The notes under the pieces were generated by a model, which worked only from the letters and a program-made list of their open reading frames with translations, did not search any database and was not told where the DNA came from. DNA of 64,000 nt. Source: Branchinecta lynchi (Eukaryota; Arthropoda; Branchiopoda; Anostraca; Branchinectidae). The stretch covers positions 7,874,001 to 7,938,000 of the forward strand of contig JAKZAP010000014.1 in the NCBI GenBank assembly GCA_023053575.1, in the 5' to 3' direction. Shown here in pieces: positions 22,601 through 36,200 of the stretch. The first letter of the stretch is position 1. Each line of letters opens with the position of its first letter. Position numbers and translations under genes: made by a program.

Positions 22601-25600
22601 GTAATACTTCTTTTCCCCCATTACCAGATCACGTTATCCCAGCAATACTACCTGGGGATGTTGAAGCAAAAATCCGTAAACTAAAGAGAACTTCAATATG
22701 CCCCCTTGATATTCCGATTGATTTGGTCCAAGCATTTCCCGATAAACTATCAAAACCTTTGTCAGATATTTTCAACACGATAACCAAAAGCGGTTTATTC
22801 CCTGATTGCTGGAAAAAAGGGTACGTTACTCCCATACAGAAGAAAGGGGCTAAACTGGATTTTAGTGGAGTCCGTCCTATTACTCTTACACCGATATTTT
22901 CTAAAATGTATGAGAGTTTTGTAGCAGATTGGCTCAAAGAAACGATCCATGATTTAATAGATGAAAACCAGTTCGGAAACATGAAAGGTTTATCGACGAC
23001 ACATTATCTGGTTAGCCTTCTCGACACTGTATATAAACTACTTGATGAGCCTGATACATGGCTGAATCTTATTTTAGTCGACCTCCAAAAAGCGTTTGAT
23101 CTTGTTAGTCACAATGTTTTAATTGAAAAATTATTAAATGAATTTAAAGTACCACCTTTTCTAGTTAATATCATTGCATCTTTTCTGTCAAATAGAAGTC
23201 AAGTTGTAAGGTATAAAAACATTTATTCAGATGCACTTCCTATTTCTTGCGGTGTTCCACAGGGTACGCTCTTAGGTCCTCTGTTATTTTTGGTAATGAT
23301 TAACAATCTTGCTAACGAATCAGCCGATCGCTGGAAGTTTGTGGACGATATGACATTACTTGAAAGGTGCAGAAGGAACATAAAGAGTACCGCAATGGAA
23401 ATACTTGACGATATCGCTGCCGAAGCAGCCGAGTCGAAAATGAAAGTTAATCCACAGAAATCGAATATCATGACCATAAGTTTTCTTAAATCAAAGCCAT
23501 CGTTCACTACTCCAGTACCAAATGAAATACTTACAACTAAGACCAAACTTTTGGGGATCACACTGACGAATGATCTGAAGTGGGAGGCTCACATTTGTTC
23601 CATTATTAAACAAGCCAGTGCGTCTCTGTCTCTCCTAAAACTGTTTTCCAAATTTTCGTGCCCTAAATCACATGTTCTCCGCCTTTACGTTACTTTCATT
23701 CGTCCGCTACTTGAGTATGCTTGTCCGGTTTGGCACTTTGGCCTGACAGTAGATCAGTCTGATAGGCTTGAAACTATTCAGAAGAGAGCTTTGAGAATCA
23801 TCTACCGCCAGGGCAAAGTGCCTTATATCCTCCTCCTCAAAGAATTTCGCCTCCCTACTTTAGCAGCCCGACGTCTTACTCTTTGTACTGGTTTCGGGAA
23901 CAGTCTGCGTTCCCACTCATGTTTTGAGCACCTGTTTCCTACCCCATATTGCCCGCCAAAACCTCGACTACCTCGAGCTGTAGCACAAAAAGTTCCGGTT
24001 CTTAACCCTGTTTGTACAAGAACCGATCGCTACAGAAAGAGCTTTGTACCATCTTTTGTTGAAGTTTTGAACAATTGATTAACTATTTCCCTTTAATGTT
24101 TTAATTGTCTAGGGTTTTTATTCTGTTTGATCATTTTTTGACTATTGCTTTATTATGTACAACCGCCTTATTAAATGTTTTGTAATTATGATGTACCCGA
24201 CGAAAACGACAAGTTCGGCAATCCAATGCTGTGAAAGTCTCGTTTTACAATAAAGTATCAGTATCAGTATCAGATGAATTCTGATTGGTTGATTCCTGGG
24301 CTTTACTAAAATCATCAATATTTTACTGGGTTCCAGTTGGTTCCAGTACCAAGCATTTGGCATAGCCTATCCAGCGTTAGGCATAGGGTATGCCAAACGG
24401 TAGATGTTCCCAGAGTTTGTCATAGGTTATCCAAAAATCAGGGGTTTGTGGTTGACTGAGTTGAACCAGCTACTCTTAGTATTTTTTTTAATGTTGAATC
24501 ATAACAATGTTTTGAAAGTAGCAGGCCTTTCCATTAAAAACAGACATGATATCTCTTTTGTGTTGCTGCAGGGTATAGCCTAGGCTTGGATATTTTTTAT
24601 TACTCAGAAGGAAATCTAGAATAACCATTCATCATCAATCAGCCCATCAACAACATTTTCAAATTTCTGGAATGTTTTCGCTTATCTGATTCAGGCACTG
24701 CCGCCCATCCCGCCCAAGGCCCGGTCATAATTAGCTCATCTGGCTATATGCAAATTTTAACATGGTTGGTGATTTGGTAGGAGTTTCTCCATCTTTCACT
24801 TGGCACTGCCTTACCCCTCAATGCCTGTACATAGTTAGCTCATCAGAAGTTTAGCATGGACAGTGATTTGGTGGGCTAAGCTCCATTTTTTGCTTGCGTG
24901 TTTCAAGCACTTTTTGCACAAAGCCCAGTCATAGTTAGCTCATCTGAATTTGTGCGAATTTTAAGTGGGCGAGATAGGTATTTCTGCATTTTTCAGTTGG
25001 CTGTTTCGAGTCCTGTCGCTCTTACGGCCCAACACCTTGATATACATCATCCAGGTTTTGCATTGAAGCTGAAATTGTGTCAACACAGCTTAAAGATGAT
25101 TCTCATTTGCAGTGGTGGAGATTTGTTGGGTATTTCTCCATTTTCCTCTTGGGCATTTTAAGCACTGCCGGCCTTACTGCCCAATGCTCCAAGTCTTGGG
25201 ATTGGGTAAATACTCCCTGAGCCCAAGCTGACTTGGAAACATATAATCAATTTCGGCCCTTCTTGGTAAGGGTCCTCATCAGGTTGCTGAACGTCAGGGA
25301 CAACGTTGGGGACGAACCGAAACTGCAGTAAATAACTGGAGCTTGAATATCCTGTTTCGGGAAATTACTTTTGCAGATTTTTACTTCTGGTATCTATTTT
25401 TTTATTTTTATGGATTTTCGGAACTTTATTGGATGTAGTCTTAGAGGAACATTAGCCGTATAGGTTGGTTTTACTTATAGAACAGGTTTTCTTGCCCCAT
25501 TAGTTTGATGTAGTTCTATATTAGTTAAGTTATCAGGTATGGAAGTAAGGATATTATTATTGATGAACTGGGCCTGGAGTGTGGCCGTTTTTCCTCGACA

Positions 25601-28600
25601 TTTAGGTAGGAGGAGAGGCTTGTAAATTGAAGGGTATAAAAAGTCCTCTGGTAAAACCGGTTGGAAGGTTAATGTACCAGAAAAGAGCATAGGGAATCAG
25701 GAACTGCTAAATGTTCTCAACTTGGATAGAATGTAAGGTTAAAAAATGAGTATTACATAAGTTTATTTAATGGATCTTGTAAAATGGATCTGGTTCAGTG
25801 GTCTGTTAGGATACTGCCACATGTTTACAAGATCTGGCACGGACACGGAATCTGCAAGATGGTATTGTCTGTACATAGGAAATCCAACGAGAATTCACAT
25901 TTGGGATCCCATCAGAACATTTGGTCTTGTTCCTTATGTGTCCAAATTAGTATATTCAAATAGCCCATACATGCCTCCGGCAAGTATCCATCTTAGCTGG
26001 AAAGAAGAAGAAGAGACAGTTGATTCCAAAATCAAAATGGAGAAGAATCTCTACCCTTTCGACGACCCAATCGAACAGCAAAAACAGCAGCCGTGTCCAA
26101 AATGAAATCACATCACCAGCTTTAAGTCCAACTAATTTTCAGAGAAGAAGTTCACAAAATCGGATATTTAAGGAAGAATCTTTAAAGGACCCCTCTTGCT
26201 TACTCTGCCTTTTTATAATATACTTAGCTCCCGTATGGAATTATAAGGTTCTAAAATCCCCACCTTTCTTCATTGTTTCGTTTCGTAACTACGAATTTTT
26301 AGCGCTTTTTCGGCCTTTCCGAGTTTTCCCGTCACCCAACGAAAAGTTTGCCCTAATCTTCAATGTATGCTGACAACTCTTTCACATATAAGGATGTGAT
26401 ACTCTCCTGTTTCTTACTTCTTTTATTTGCTTAGTTTTCCCACTTCTTAACCAAGGCACGGTTCAGTTTTCAAATGTTTTGCGCCCAGCCGCCGCGTCGG
26501 AGAGTAGGAAGGCTGGATATACTCGACAGGCGCTAACAAGAGAATCGCTAGTTTTAGGTGGGAAGGAATGGTATTTCCGAAAGAGTTTTTTCTGATTCAT
26601 TTCATAGGGAAAAGATCATTTCTAGTAAGAGTTGTGCTTTAATTGTTTTTCCACAAGCTCGTTTTCCAGCTTGAGCGGTTTGAGCCTGAAGAGGACCCTT
26701 GCCAAGAAGTGCTGACATATAGCTCTAAAAAATGTTGCTGACTTATCCGTTTTGTACCGTCAAATATAGTATAAAACCGCTAAGCTGAGTTAATGCAAGC
26801 AGGGCTTAAAGTTTAACTGAAAAGGGCTGAGATAGGACAATCTAGTTACCCAACACAACATAAAGAAGCTTGAAAACCCGGTGAAAATGCGTTACTTCGT
26901 TGCTCCACTATTTACGAATCAGCTGTTCTCATATAGTGAAATTTTCCTGTCGGAATTATGCTACCTCTACGCGCTTGTACCTGTTGTGTATCCTTGACGA
27001 AAACGATTTACGAAAAACAAGTTTTTACGCAGTGAGCTACCTTCTGCAAGCTGATGTTGGCCACTGAAAAGCCGCGGAAGCTATATATTGAAATTCCGTT
27101 TTTCTGCGTCATAGTAGAAATTTGTGTTGTGAGGACGGCCGAAGATATTCTGAACGTCATACTGGAGCAAATAGGGAAAAATAAGAAAAATCCCTTAACG
27201 CAATCCAAATAATGCAGTGTGTTCAGTTCAATGTTACAATGTTTACTTTTCGGTTGAACTGTTTCAGTTGAAAGTTTCAGCTTCAGAACATAGAATTTTA
27301 GTTGGAAACTCCTGGTGTGTCACAGGCATAAACCCAGGTGCCTTATGGAGGCGCCGTTTCAATAAACCCTAGGAGAGGACCAAAGGTCAATTTTGGCCCC
27401 CATCCTAGGTTTACTACTGAGACTCACATTTTTTTGGTTTTGTTTAGGGTGAACCTAAGTTAGTGTTTGAATATATCTTAAAGTAACGTCATTGCTTTGC
27501 ATTTAGCCTTTTGAAGCCCATTTAGGGGCAAACAGAAATCTCTTGGTATTGATTTATTTGTTGGAGCCCAGTCTATAGATCTAAAAAAGTAAAAAATTCA
27601 TTGAGTGCAGTTGAGGTAGAATGAAATGAGAACAGGTAATTGAGATGTGAGATTGTGGTTTGAGAATATGGGCTAGAGAAGACGAAAAGCTGAAGAAATG
27701 CTGCTAGGGGTCCTTTGAATTAGAGAAAATTGCGTAAGGGTCACAATGCGGACTTTTTTAGTTCCTACACTTTTGTAATTATTTGATAAGCAACCTTCTA
27801 TAAAAATATGCTAGACATATAACTTCTCTTTCCCATGATGGAAGGGCTGCAGTTTAACACAATAACAAACTTTTCAATCTTGAGTTAGAAGTAGCTATTA
27901 TGTATTCCAGGACGAAACTCCATCGATTGTTCCATTTGTTACGAAAAGCTCGTGACCGAGAACATCCTTGGATTAAGAAGCGGACTAAGTATTATTTTTT
28001 CAGATAATATACAAGTTACTAAGTACTATGAAATGCTGAGTACAAAACACGAGTCCACTTGCTCTTATCGTGAGTCTCCACTTCCTCATGACCTGATGTT
28101 TCTGCCCAAAATGGACCCAAAGCAGTATCTGGAATCAGTATTATCCGACTTCTTGGTCGGCAAGCATGAGAAGCTTACAGTGTTCTTCCACCCCCAGTTT
28201 GAAGATAGAATGGTAAGTTGATGTTGTATTTAGCCAATAATTAGTCTGCCTAATCCATTTTAATATTGTTTGTAGCAGGCTCCCGAGATAGCTTACCTTA
28301 CTCGAGTTAGGAGCAACACTCTTGTCCTGCTACTGGTGCTCTGTGATGCCTCTCTGGTCAGGCCAAAGACAAGATACCTGATGAAAAATTTATCTTAAGA
28401 TAGTAGTATGAAGTTGTATGAAAAAGTAGCATGCAGTAGGAACTGATGCTACTACATGCTTCCTTGTCAAGACTACCGTGTTACTGCATTTTATTGCATG
28501 CTACTATTAGTAAGACTGGATGCTACTGTAGCAAGACAGGATGCTACTGGATACTACTGCTTAAGATTGGCCCAGTCTGAGACACATTAAATGATAGTAA

Positions 28601-31600
28601 TCTTTATTATTACATATCAATGCATGCAACTTTTTCATACAAGTACGCAGGCTACAAATTTTCCATCGGATAGTCTTATATTCATTCAGCGCTTAAGTAG
28701 TGCGTACCTCGAGTCGTTTCATTATACCGAATGCGTTGGGAAAACCACCATGATAAATTGTTGATCGTATCGTAGTTGTACTTGACTCGCGCTGAAATAG
28801 CTGCATCGGAGCGACCTTACAGTTTGTAATTTCTGCCATCATTGTCTTCTCCCGAAAGATTGTTTCTGTCTAATGGCTATATTGCGTTCTGCAAGTTCAG
28901 CCACTACAAAGTGGCTCCCATCTCGGTCATACAAACAGGCTGAGTCGACTAAAATACGGCCGGCTCCCGACGCAAACGAGCGGAGGCTACTAGCTTCACG
29001 CCACAACACGTTTCGTTGCCTCTTACAAATAATCCTCTCCTTCTGGTGATGGCGAGTTCCCATATGCGGCTGAGTTTGCCAATTTGGCTGTCGTGGGGTA
29101 CCCTACTTTATTGTGGGTTCTCTCCAGGTTGATGTTCTGAAATTGTTTTATTTTATCTGTAGTTGATATTAATGCAGTGTTTGTTAATTACTTTGTCACA
29201 TGTTTGACCCTAGTTGGTCGTATCCTAGTTTAAATAAATACTAAATAAATAGCTATATCGCTGTTAAGTCGCTGGTGAGGAAAAGTAGGAGTCAAAGCTG
29301 ATTGGTTCTGTGGACGCTCTCCAGAGCGGGTCGTTGCGCGGAGTACGCCTCCTGCTGACCTGCTAGGCTCCTTCAGTATTTCTTCATTCGTGTGCGATAA
29401 GGTAAGGAACGGTGAAGTAAACGGGTATCAGCATCAGCTCAAAGCTAGAGTAAATACCTCTAGGTCCGCTCAATTTTGTCGGGGTTTTCATAGTCGCTGC
29501 ATGCGACTAAAGACATAAGTTCTATCTGATTATTTGTTCTTGGTTATATCTGTTAAAGTACGTATTGGCTTCGGACAGGTTGCAAATGTGGATTACACAT
29601 TGAATCTGAAAGTTGTAGATAATATAACTAAGACAAATTTATATAAATTAGATTTGGTAGTTCCGGCTTTTCACTGCGCAGAGTCGAACGGCCAGTCTTT
29701 CTATCAGAAAGGTTACTATCTGATATCAGTATTCCCCAGGATGCAGTTGAGTGCCAGGAAGTTCACTGCAGCAGTGCAAATCATCGGGTCCAGGTAAATA
29801 GCCTATATTCGTCCCTCTCTATTGCTGCAGAAGGCTCTTGCAGTTCTGTGGCGTCAAATAGAGCATACAAAGCTGTCCCCGTATGGAATTCTGAAGTAAA
29901 ATTAGTGCACCACTTACCTTATGTGGCGAGCAGCTGGTAAACCTAACATCTGCAATTTATGCAGCAGTATGCTAGTGAAACGCAAAGAATTTCGGTCTGC
30001 TATGCATCGGTGTAAATCTTCTCGGCAGAAGCACAGCGCGGACAAGATGGCTGAAGCTTACCTTGGTGATCATAATAATCTGTGGTCCACCTTTCGAACC
30101 GTCAATTGGTCATATTCCTGTTCAGCGCTTCCAAGCGGACTAGTTTCTGTTAATCCCCCCATGCCTCACCGTCATTATTTGGATCAAGACATGGTAAAAT
30201 AGATCCACAGGTTAGTAAGTGGAAAACCTGTCATGTGTGTCCCAGGTCTTCGGGGTTTTGCATATGTTTCAGCAGCAGAAAGTGAAAGTGACCCACTACC
30301 CTATGGATTCGACATTTTACTATGTCTTAACCAACACTCGTGTAGACATAGTAAAAAGTCGAATCCATAGGGTAGTGTGTCGCTTTCCCTTTCTGCTGCT
30401 AAAACATATGTAAAACCTCCATTACCTTGTACACAGACGACAGGTTTTCCACTCACTAACCTGTGGATCTATTTTACCATGTCTGATCCAAATAATGACG
30501 ATGAGGCATGGGGGGATTAACAGAAACTAGTCCGCTTGGAAGCGCTGAACAGGAATATGGCCAATAGTGTCCCGAATGAGCTAGCATCCACTTTAGATGG
30601 ACAGGTTGGAGAGTCCAACATAGTGGTAAGATGGCGTTCCCACTTCAGTGACTTGCATAATTCATTCCCCAGTGATTCGCATTCGCCTAGCTGTGCTAAG
30701 GACTGCGATTGCGAAGTTAATAGAATTAGTTTTACGAGTAATGAGATTGATGAAGTGATTACGAAGGAACTGAAAGCGAACAAAGCCGCCGGCGATGACG
30801 GTCTTTCTGCCGAGCATGTGAAGTATAGTAACCGGCAGCGCCTATGCGCTTTACTTTCAGTATACTTTACCTGCGCATTCGCTCACAGTTGTCTTTCGCC
30901 AGTCCTGATGAAGGTTACGATCATACCTCTGAAAAAGAACAAGTGCGGGGACCTCACAAGTATTGATAATTACCGCCCCATTGCAGTTACAACAGTTTTC
31001 TCGAAGCTGCTCGAGCATTTACTGTTGAAACATTCTATTGATTTTTTAAAGACTTCTTTTAATCAGTTTGGTTCTAAACAGCAGCATGGCACTGATTTTT
31101 GTATCTTCATTTAAGAAAACTGTGTGTTACTATCTTGGTCTTGGAAGTCCTGTTTTCACTTGTTTTTTAGATATACGTAAAGCTTTTGACCGTGTTAACC
31201 ACGAATTGTTGTTTGAAAAGTTACGAACTCGGGGTATGCCAAAGCTGTTGGTTGACTTCCTTTCAAATTGGTATGTTCAACAGGAGTTTCTTGTGAAGTG
31301 GGGGTCAAAACTCTCTGCTTCTTTTCATGCTGCTAATGACATTAAACAAGGGGAATTATTTCACCTCTTTTATTTAATGTTTTTATAGATGATCTTTGTA
31401 AACAGTTAATGGAGAGCCCTGTAGGCTGTAACATCTCTAGTCTGTTTTTGAATTCGATCGCTTACGCTGACGACATGGTTCTAATGGCACCATCTGCGAA
31501 CGCATTAAATCTCCTGTTGAAGATTTGCCCAAATTATGCAGCGCGGCACGACATTATTTTCAATTCTGCGAAGTGCAATTACAAGATTTTTATCCCGAAA

Positions 31601-33179
31601 CATTTTAAATCCCTGATATTTCCGGCTATTCAACTCGGTGATTTTGTTTTGAAGAGAGTAGGCTACACAAAGTGAAGTACTTAGGTTATTTTTTAGATGA
31701 TGACCTGTATGACGATTCAGCAATTTCGAGTCAGTATCGGGGTCTTTGCGCGCGTGCGAACCATTTAATTCGTAATTTTAAATTTGGTACAGTATCAGTC
31801 AGAATTCTTTTATTTAAGACGTATTGCAGACAACTACACTATCTCTCACTTTTTGATAACTATCTTGAGACGACGATGCGTAAACTAAAAGTTTGTTTTA
31901 ACAATACCTTCTGTCATCTCCTTTCATACAATCGGCGTTACTCTGCTAGTCAAATGTTTTTAGAAAATGAAATTGATTCTTTTGATGTTATGAGACGGAA
32001 AGCGATAGTTAGTTTTGTTGCAAGGTTAGAAGTTTCCGAAAATCTACTTTTAAAGGCAATTCGTGACAATGCAGAATGCCGTTCTGGCCATTTCTACCGC
32101 CTTTTCCGTCGACTGTGCTATTGCCCGGAGCCACCGAATGGATGAAATTATTGTACATATTTAGTAAAGAATAGTCTTGTGTTAGTGTAATTTTGAATAT
32201 GTGATTGTAATATCACGAATTAAATAAATTAATTGATTGATTGATTATCGATTTTTTTTTTCGTTATATTGGATTAGTATGCAACCTGTCAGGCGCCAGT
32301 GTGTACTTTGAGGATGTTCAAGTGGTACTCTTAAAGAGTGGAGGAACCGGGGCGGAACTTGACTGCAGGACTGTTGTAATAATAATAATAAAATGTAAAA
32401 ATAGGCCATTGGCCTCCAAAGCAAAAAATAAAGCCCAAAAGCCCGAAATGTATAATTTAGAGATCCTCACCGGATCCGAGTATTGGGTGGTGTTGGAAGG
32501 GGGCCCCTGAAACCCTGTGACACACCTAGCGGGCTAACCGGTGAAAGGATCGGTTTATTTATATCATGTACTTGCATGTTAGTGAATTTTTATTGACATT
32601 TTCCTATACTATTTTTCGCAATGAAGAATTTTTGGATGAGTAAAGTGAATTTGAAAAACTTAGTGGGCCCAGAACAAATAAATCAATAGAACCTCCCTCT
32701 TTGGTCCCATGCACCGACTATGGATGCCCCGACAAAACTGAGCACAGCTAGAGGTACTTGCTGAGCTTTGTAGTTGATGCCCGTCCACTTTCCACTTAGC
32801 CTCTGCGCAATGAGAAGAAAAGGCCGTAGCAGGCGTGTATGACCCGCCTCGGCAGAGCGCCACACATGACGTCACTATGCTAAACAACCAATAGTCTGTT
32901 TACTCTCGACTTTTCTTCTCCGCGGCTCCACTGCGATGGATTGTTTGTGCAGGTAACAAACTGTGGTGTTCCGCGTAGATCCTACCCTTCGCACGGTTAC
33001 ATCGGGCAGGGCATTGGGAATCTGTTCGATTCCGCATGGTCGTATTACAGAGATGGGGAGATGGAGGTACTGGTTATTTGTTCTTGGTGGGCCGAACATC
33101 CCCTAAGGCCTCGACTTGCCATTTATAGATCCGGTCACTGCGGGGAAGTTGTAGGGGAAGGGGGGGGGGGGTGGGGGGG

Positions 33180-33213
<34 letters not shown>

Positions 33214-36200
33214 CTCGAAGACGACCCGAATCTTTGCTGATCTTTGGGAAGCGTGTATGGAATGAAGAGTGGATGGTAAGACTGTGGAAGAATGAGTGTT
33301 TGTTGTGAATAGGGAAACTCGGACGGTTTGTAAGGTTGGCAATAGAGCACCTAGCCGCAAAATGGTAAAGACAGTTCTACGAGGGCTTCAGATGTTCTTT
33401 TGACGTTTCTTATTTCGTAGGCATGGCCCCCCGGCTTTTCATGCTCTGCAGGGTTGCCAAATATTTTTGGCCGAGAGTGTCACTTTTTCAGCCCAAAAGT
33501 GCCATTCGGTGTCATTTACAAATTCAGAAAGTGTCACAAAAAGTGTCACTTTTCAGATGTTTTCCACCAAGGAATACTCAAGGGGGAGGGGAGCGCAACC
33601 CCCTTCAACCTCTCGAGATCTAATGATGTGTTTTTAAGTGACAGGTTTCAAAATTTGTTTCAATATTTATCCAATTTCCGTTTAAAAGTGGATATTAAGT
33701 GCCGATTTTGAACACTGGTCCAACTGATCTGCCCCCCTCCAAAAAAAACCCCTAAAAGATCGGGTTTTACAGCGGAAACGCCGCTGTCGCCCATAACAGG
33801 AGAAGGGGTCTGAGAGCCAAGTCGTTGCCCACAGAATCCCGGCATATAAACCAAGATAACAATAACAACTCCGTGTACATTTTTACTATTAAATTCAGAA
33901 ACAGATTAAGTCCATATAGCTAATCATTACCAAGTTCAGATATGGATTCAGCATGTGTGTCTACCCCTAAGAGTCATATCTGTTTTGACAAAACTTGAAC
34001 CCACTCCCCCACTCATAAATGTAGGGCTACGGAGCCCATCTACGAACTCGACCTTTTCCTTGACCCAAAGGATCTTCCCGCCAAGTTTCATCAAAATATC
34101 TCGTTCCCTTCGAGAGTTTTCGTGCTCAGAGGCGAACAGACAGACAGACAGACAACTTTTCCGATGCCATAGGTATCCCTCCGCTTACGTTTTGGGAAAA
34201 ACAAACACAGCCTTTAGTTCAGATGAGAGATCAAACTACCACAATATTTCCTTCAATCATTCTTCTAAGCAATCAGTGTCGAAAATAACCGATTTAACCA
34301 GAGTTCTGGACAAGACTTTTGGTCACCCATGCAGCTTAGTAACTAACAGAAATATCTATTTCTATAAATATATTTGACGGAGCAAAACGGATAAGTCAGC
34401 TACATTTTATTAGAGCTATATTTCGGCCCTTCTTGGCAAGGGTCCTCTTCAGGCTCAAGCCTGAAGACGACCTTTCGACGACCCGTTCGAACAGCAAAAA
34501 CAGCAGCCGTTTCCACAATGAAATCACAACACCGGCTTTAACTCCAACCAATTTTCGATCAGAAGTTCACAAAACTAGATATTTAAGGAAGAATCTTTAA
34601 TTATTTTTCCAAAGTTTATTTTCCAGCTTGAGCCTGAAGAGGACCCTTGCCAAGAAGGGCCGAAATATAGCTCTAATAAAATGTAGCAGACTTATCCGTT
34701 TTGCTCCGTCAAATTTGATTCGCAGTCAGCTTGGGCTGAAGGAATATTTATGTCTATAAAATTGTATTAGTAATACTCAGAAAGTTTCATAAAAGTGTCC
34801 TTTTAGCAAAAAGTGCCACATTTTGGCCTGAAAGTGTGGAAAGTTTCACTGACTTCAAAAAGCGTCACTTTGGCAACCCTGTGCACTGGGCTATCTGTCT
34901 GTCTGTACATGCTATCTGTATTTGCAGGTGCCATATGAGCTCTTGCTATGTCTCGTTTATTTCAGGAGGAAATCGATTCTCTCGTAGACTGGCTTATCAG
35001 AAAGGCTCACACGGATGGAGCAACGAAGAATTATAGGAAGTTAATGCTACTGGTCTTGAGTGGGTGGAAGGTCCGGCCGAAGCAGAAGCTCGAATGCGGA
35101 AACTGCTTCCGCCTTCTCGGTCTCTGGAATTACCACTGCGATACTGAGCCGGAACCGAAAAGGCTTAACGCAGAGGAATGGAATTCGCAAAAGATGGAGT
35201 TCGTCCAGGAATTTACCAGAACAGATGAAAGTGTGCCAGCGGAAGTAGCACAGAAAGGCAGTTTAGAAGAAAAGACGAGTAATATGGAGAATGCGGTGGG
35301 TGCAGAAGTTGGAGTTACGGGAGAGAAGGATGTCGATGTCTCAGTGTCACCTAAAGATCGATCAGACCAGAGCAAAACTGAAGATAAGACGAATCCGGAA
35401 AGGGGCGGTGAATCCGGAATAGGAGAGATAGATGGTGATGATCCCATGATCGAAGCTTCGCCCAAAGACCATTCTAATCCGAGTGAGATTGCAGATAAGG
35501 AAAGTCCGGTAAGGGAAAACAAATCCGGAATAGCAGGAGATATGGAAGTTGATGCTTCTATGAATGAAGCGCCAAGCCGACAGTCGGCTGCCGTTGGCAT
35601 CACGGCTAAAAATACAACTAGCCATCCTAGTGGTGAAACGTCCGCGATAGTGAAACGAAGCTTGGAAGAAAGTTCGAAGCGTGACCTTCATCCGTTGAAG
35701 GAGCACTACCCATGGTGTCGTTGGGTTTTTACTGGATTGGATAATGAAAGTGAGGAATCACAGCCCGGGTGGCTTCAGAGGATAGAGTGTTTAAACGAGC
35801 TAAAGAAGAGGGAGGAGCTACCGAGGAGACAAACAAAGTTGGTAAGTGAAGCGTTTTATTTGTAGCTTTATTTCGCCATCTCATTCTAGTAGGTAGATAT
35901 CTCGGATGAGCATGTGATGATGATATTTATGCCTTCACTATCGGTGATATAAAAAGGCTGCCTATGTCATCTTAGATAGCGGGACTCACATGTTAAGTAC
36001 AACTAATAAAAATCCCCGCAAAGTTTGCATTTATAATCAAAAACATTATCAAGCTACATTATAAAGTTTGCATTTATAATCAAAAACTGCTGTACGCTGG
36101 CAACCAGTAGCGAAACTGGGGGGGGGGGGGGGGACAGCTGCCCCCCACGAGAAATGCTTTTATTATTCCGTTTTTGATACCTACAAAAGCTCTGTCGGTA

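Larger units (their letters stand above)
19358..24273 (+). mobile_element. CR1-like LINE, near full length, with (GTATCA)n tail
   Basis: Two overlapping ORFs, then a ~190-bp 3' UTR with AATAAA at 24249 and three GTATCA units. The same 3' terminus occurs at 41371-41468. Both ORFs are open, so this is a young copy, though the endonuclease has a substituted residue (see ORF2). Inserted in ZC3HC1 intron 1 in sense orientation. Confidence 0.9.
25201..28003. other. ZC3HC1 intron 1, last part
   Basis: 25880-25935 is a 5' fragment of HINE-like family 2 (TTTGGGATCCCATCAGAACA). 26640-26740 has a degraded hammerhead-like repeat. A TTAA MITE occupies 26810-27274. The rest is unassigned AT-rich DNA. Confidence 0.4.
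33449..34881. mobile_element. hAT-like element with CAGGGTTGCCAAA ends
   Basis: Ends CAGGGTTGCCAAATAT and AGCGTCACTTTGGCAACCCT(G). Subterminal AAAGTGTCAC repeats at both ends, a hAT habit. Flanking TGCTCTG / TGCACTG, 6 of 7 identical. No transposase frame; contains other repeats (HINE family 2 at 33885-34200 and two hammerhead-like cores). Its right end is 84 bp before ZC3HC1 exon 3. Confidence 0.65.

Noticed and set aside
28839..29063. 74-residue minus-strand frame, basic and Arg-rich
   Set aside because: No recognisable family, no splice context and no neighbours that fit; probably chance or part of an unknown repeat.
32660..32887. Overlapping minus-strand frames with a hydrophobic stretch
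   Set aside because: No family signature or splice sites; looks like chance open frames.
33103..33360. Poly-Pro and poly-Gly frames
   Set aside because: Products of a G homopolymer tract read in all frames.
35842..35865. Extension of ZC3HC1 exon 3 to the in-frame TAG at 35863
   Set aside because: The strong donor TTG|gtaagt at 35842 and a downstream exon in phase make splicing likelier, though the readthrough end cannot be excluded.
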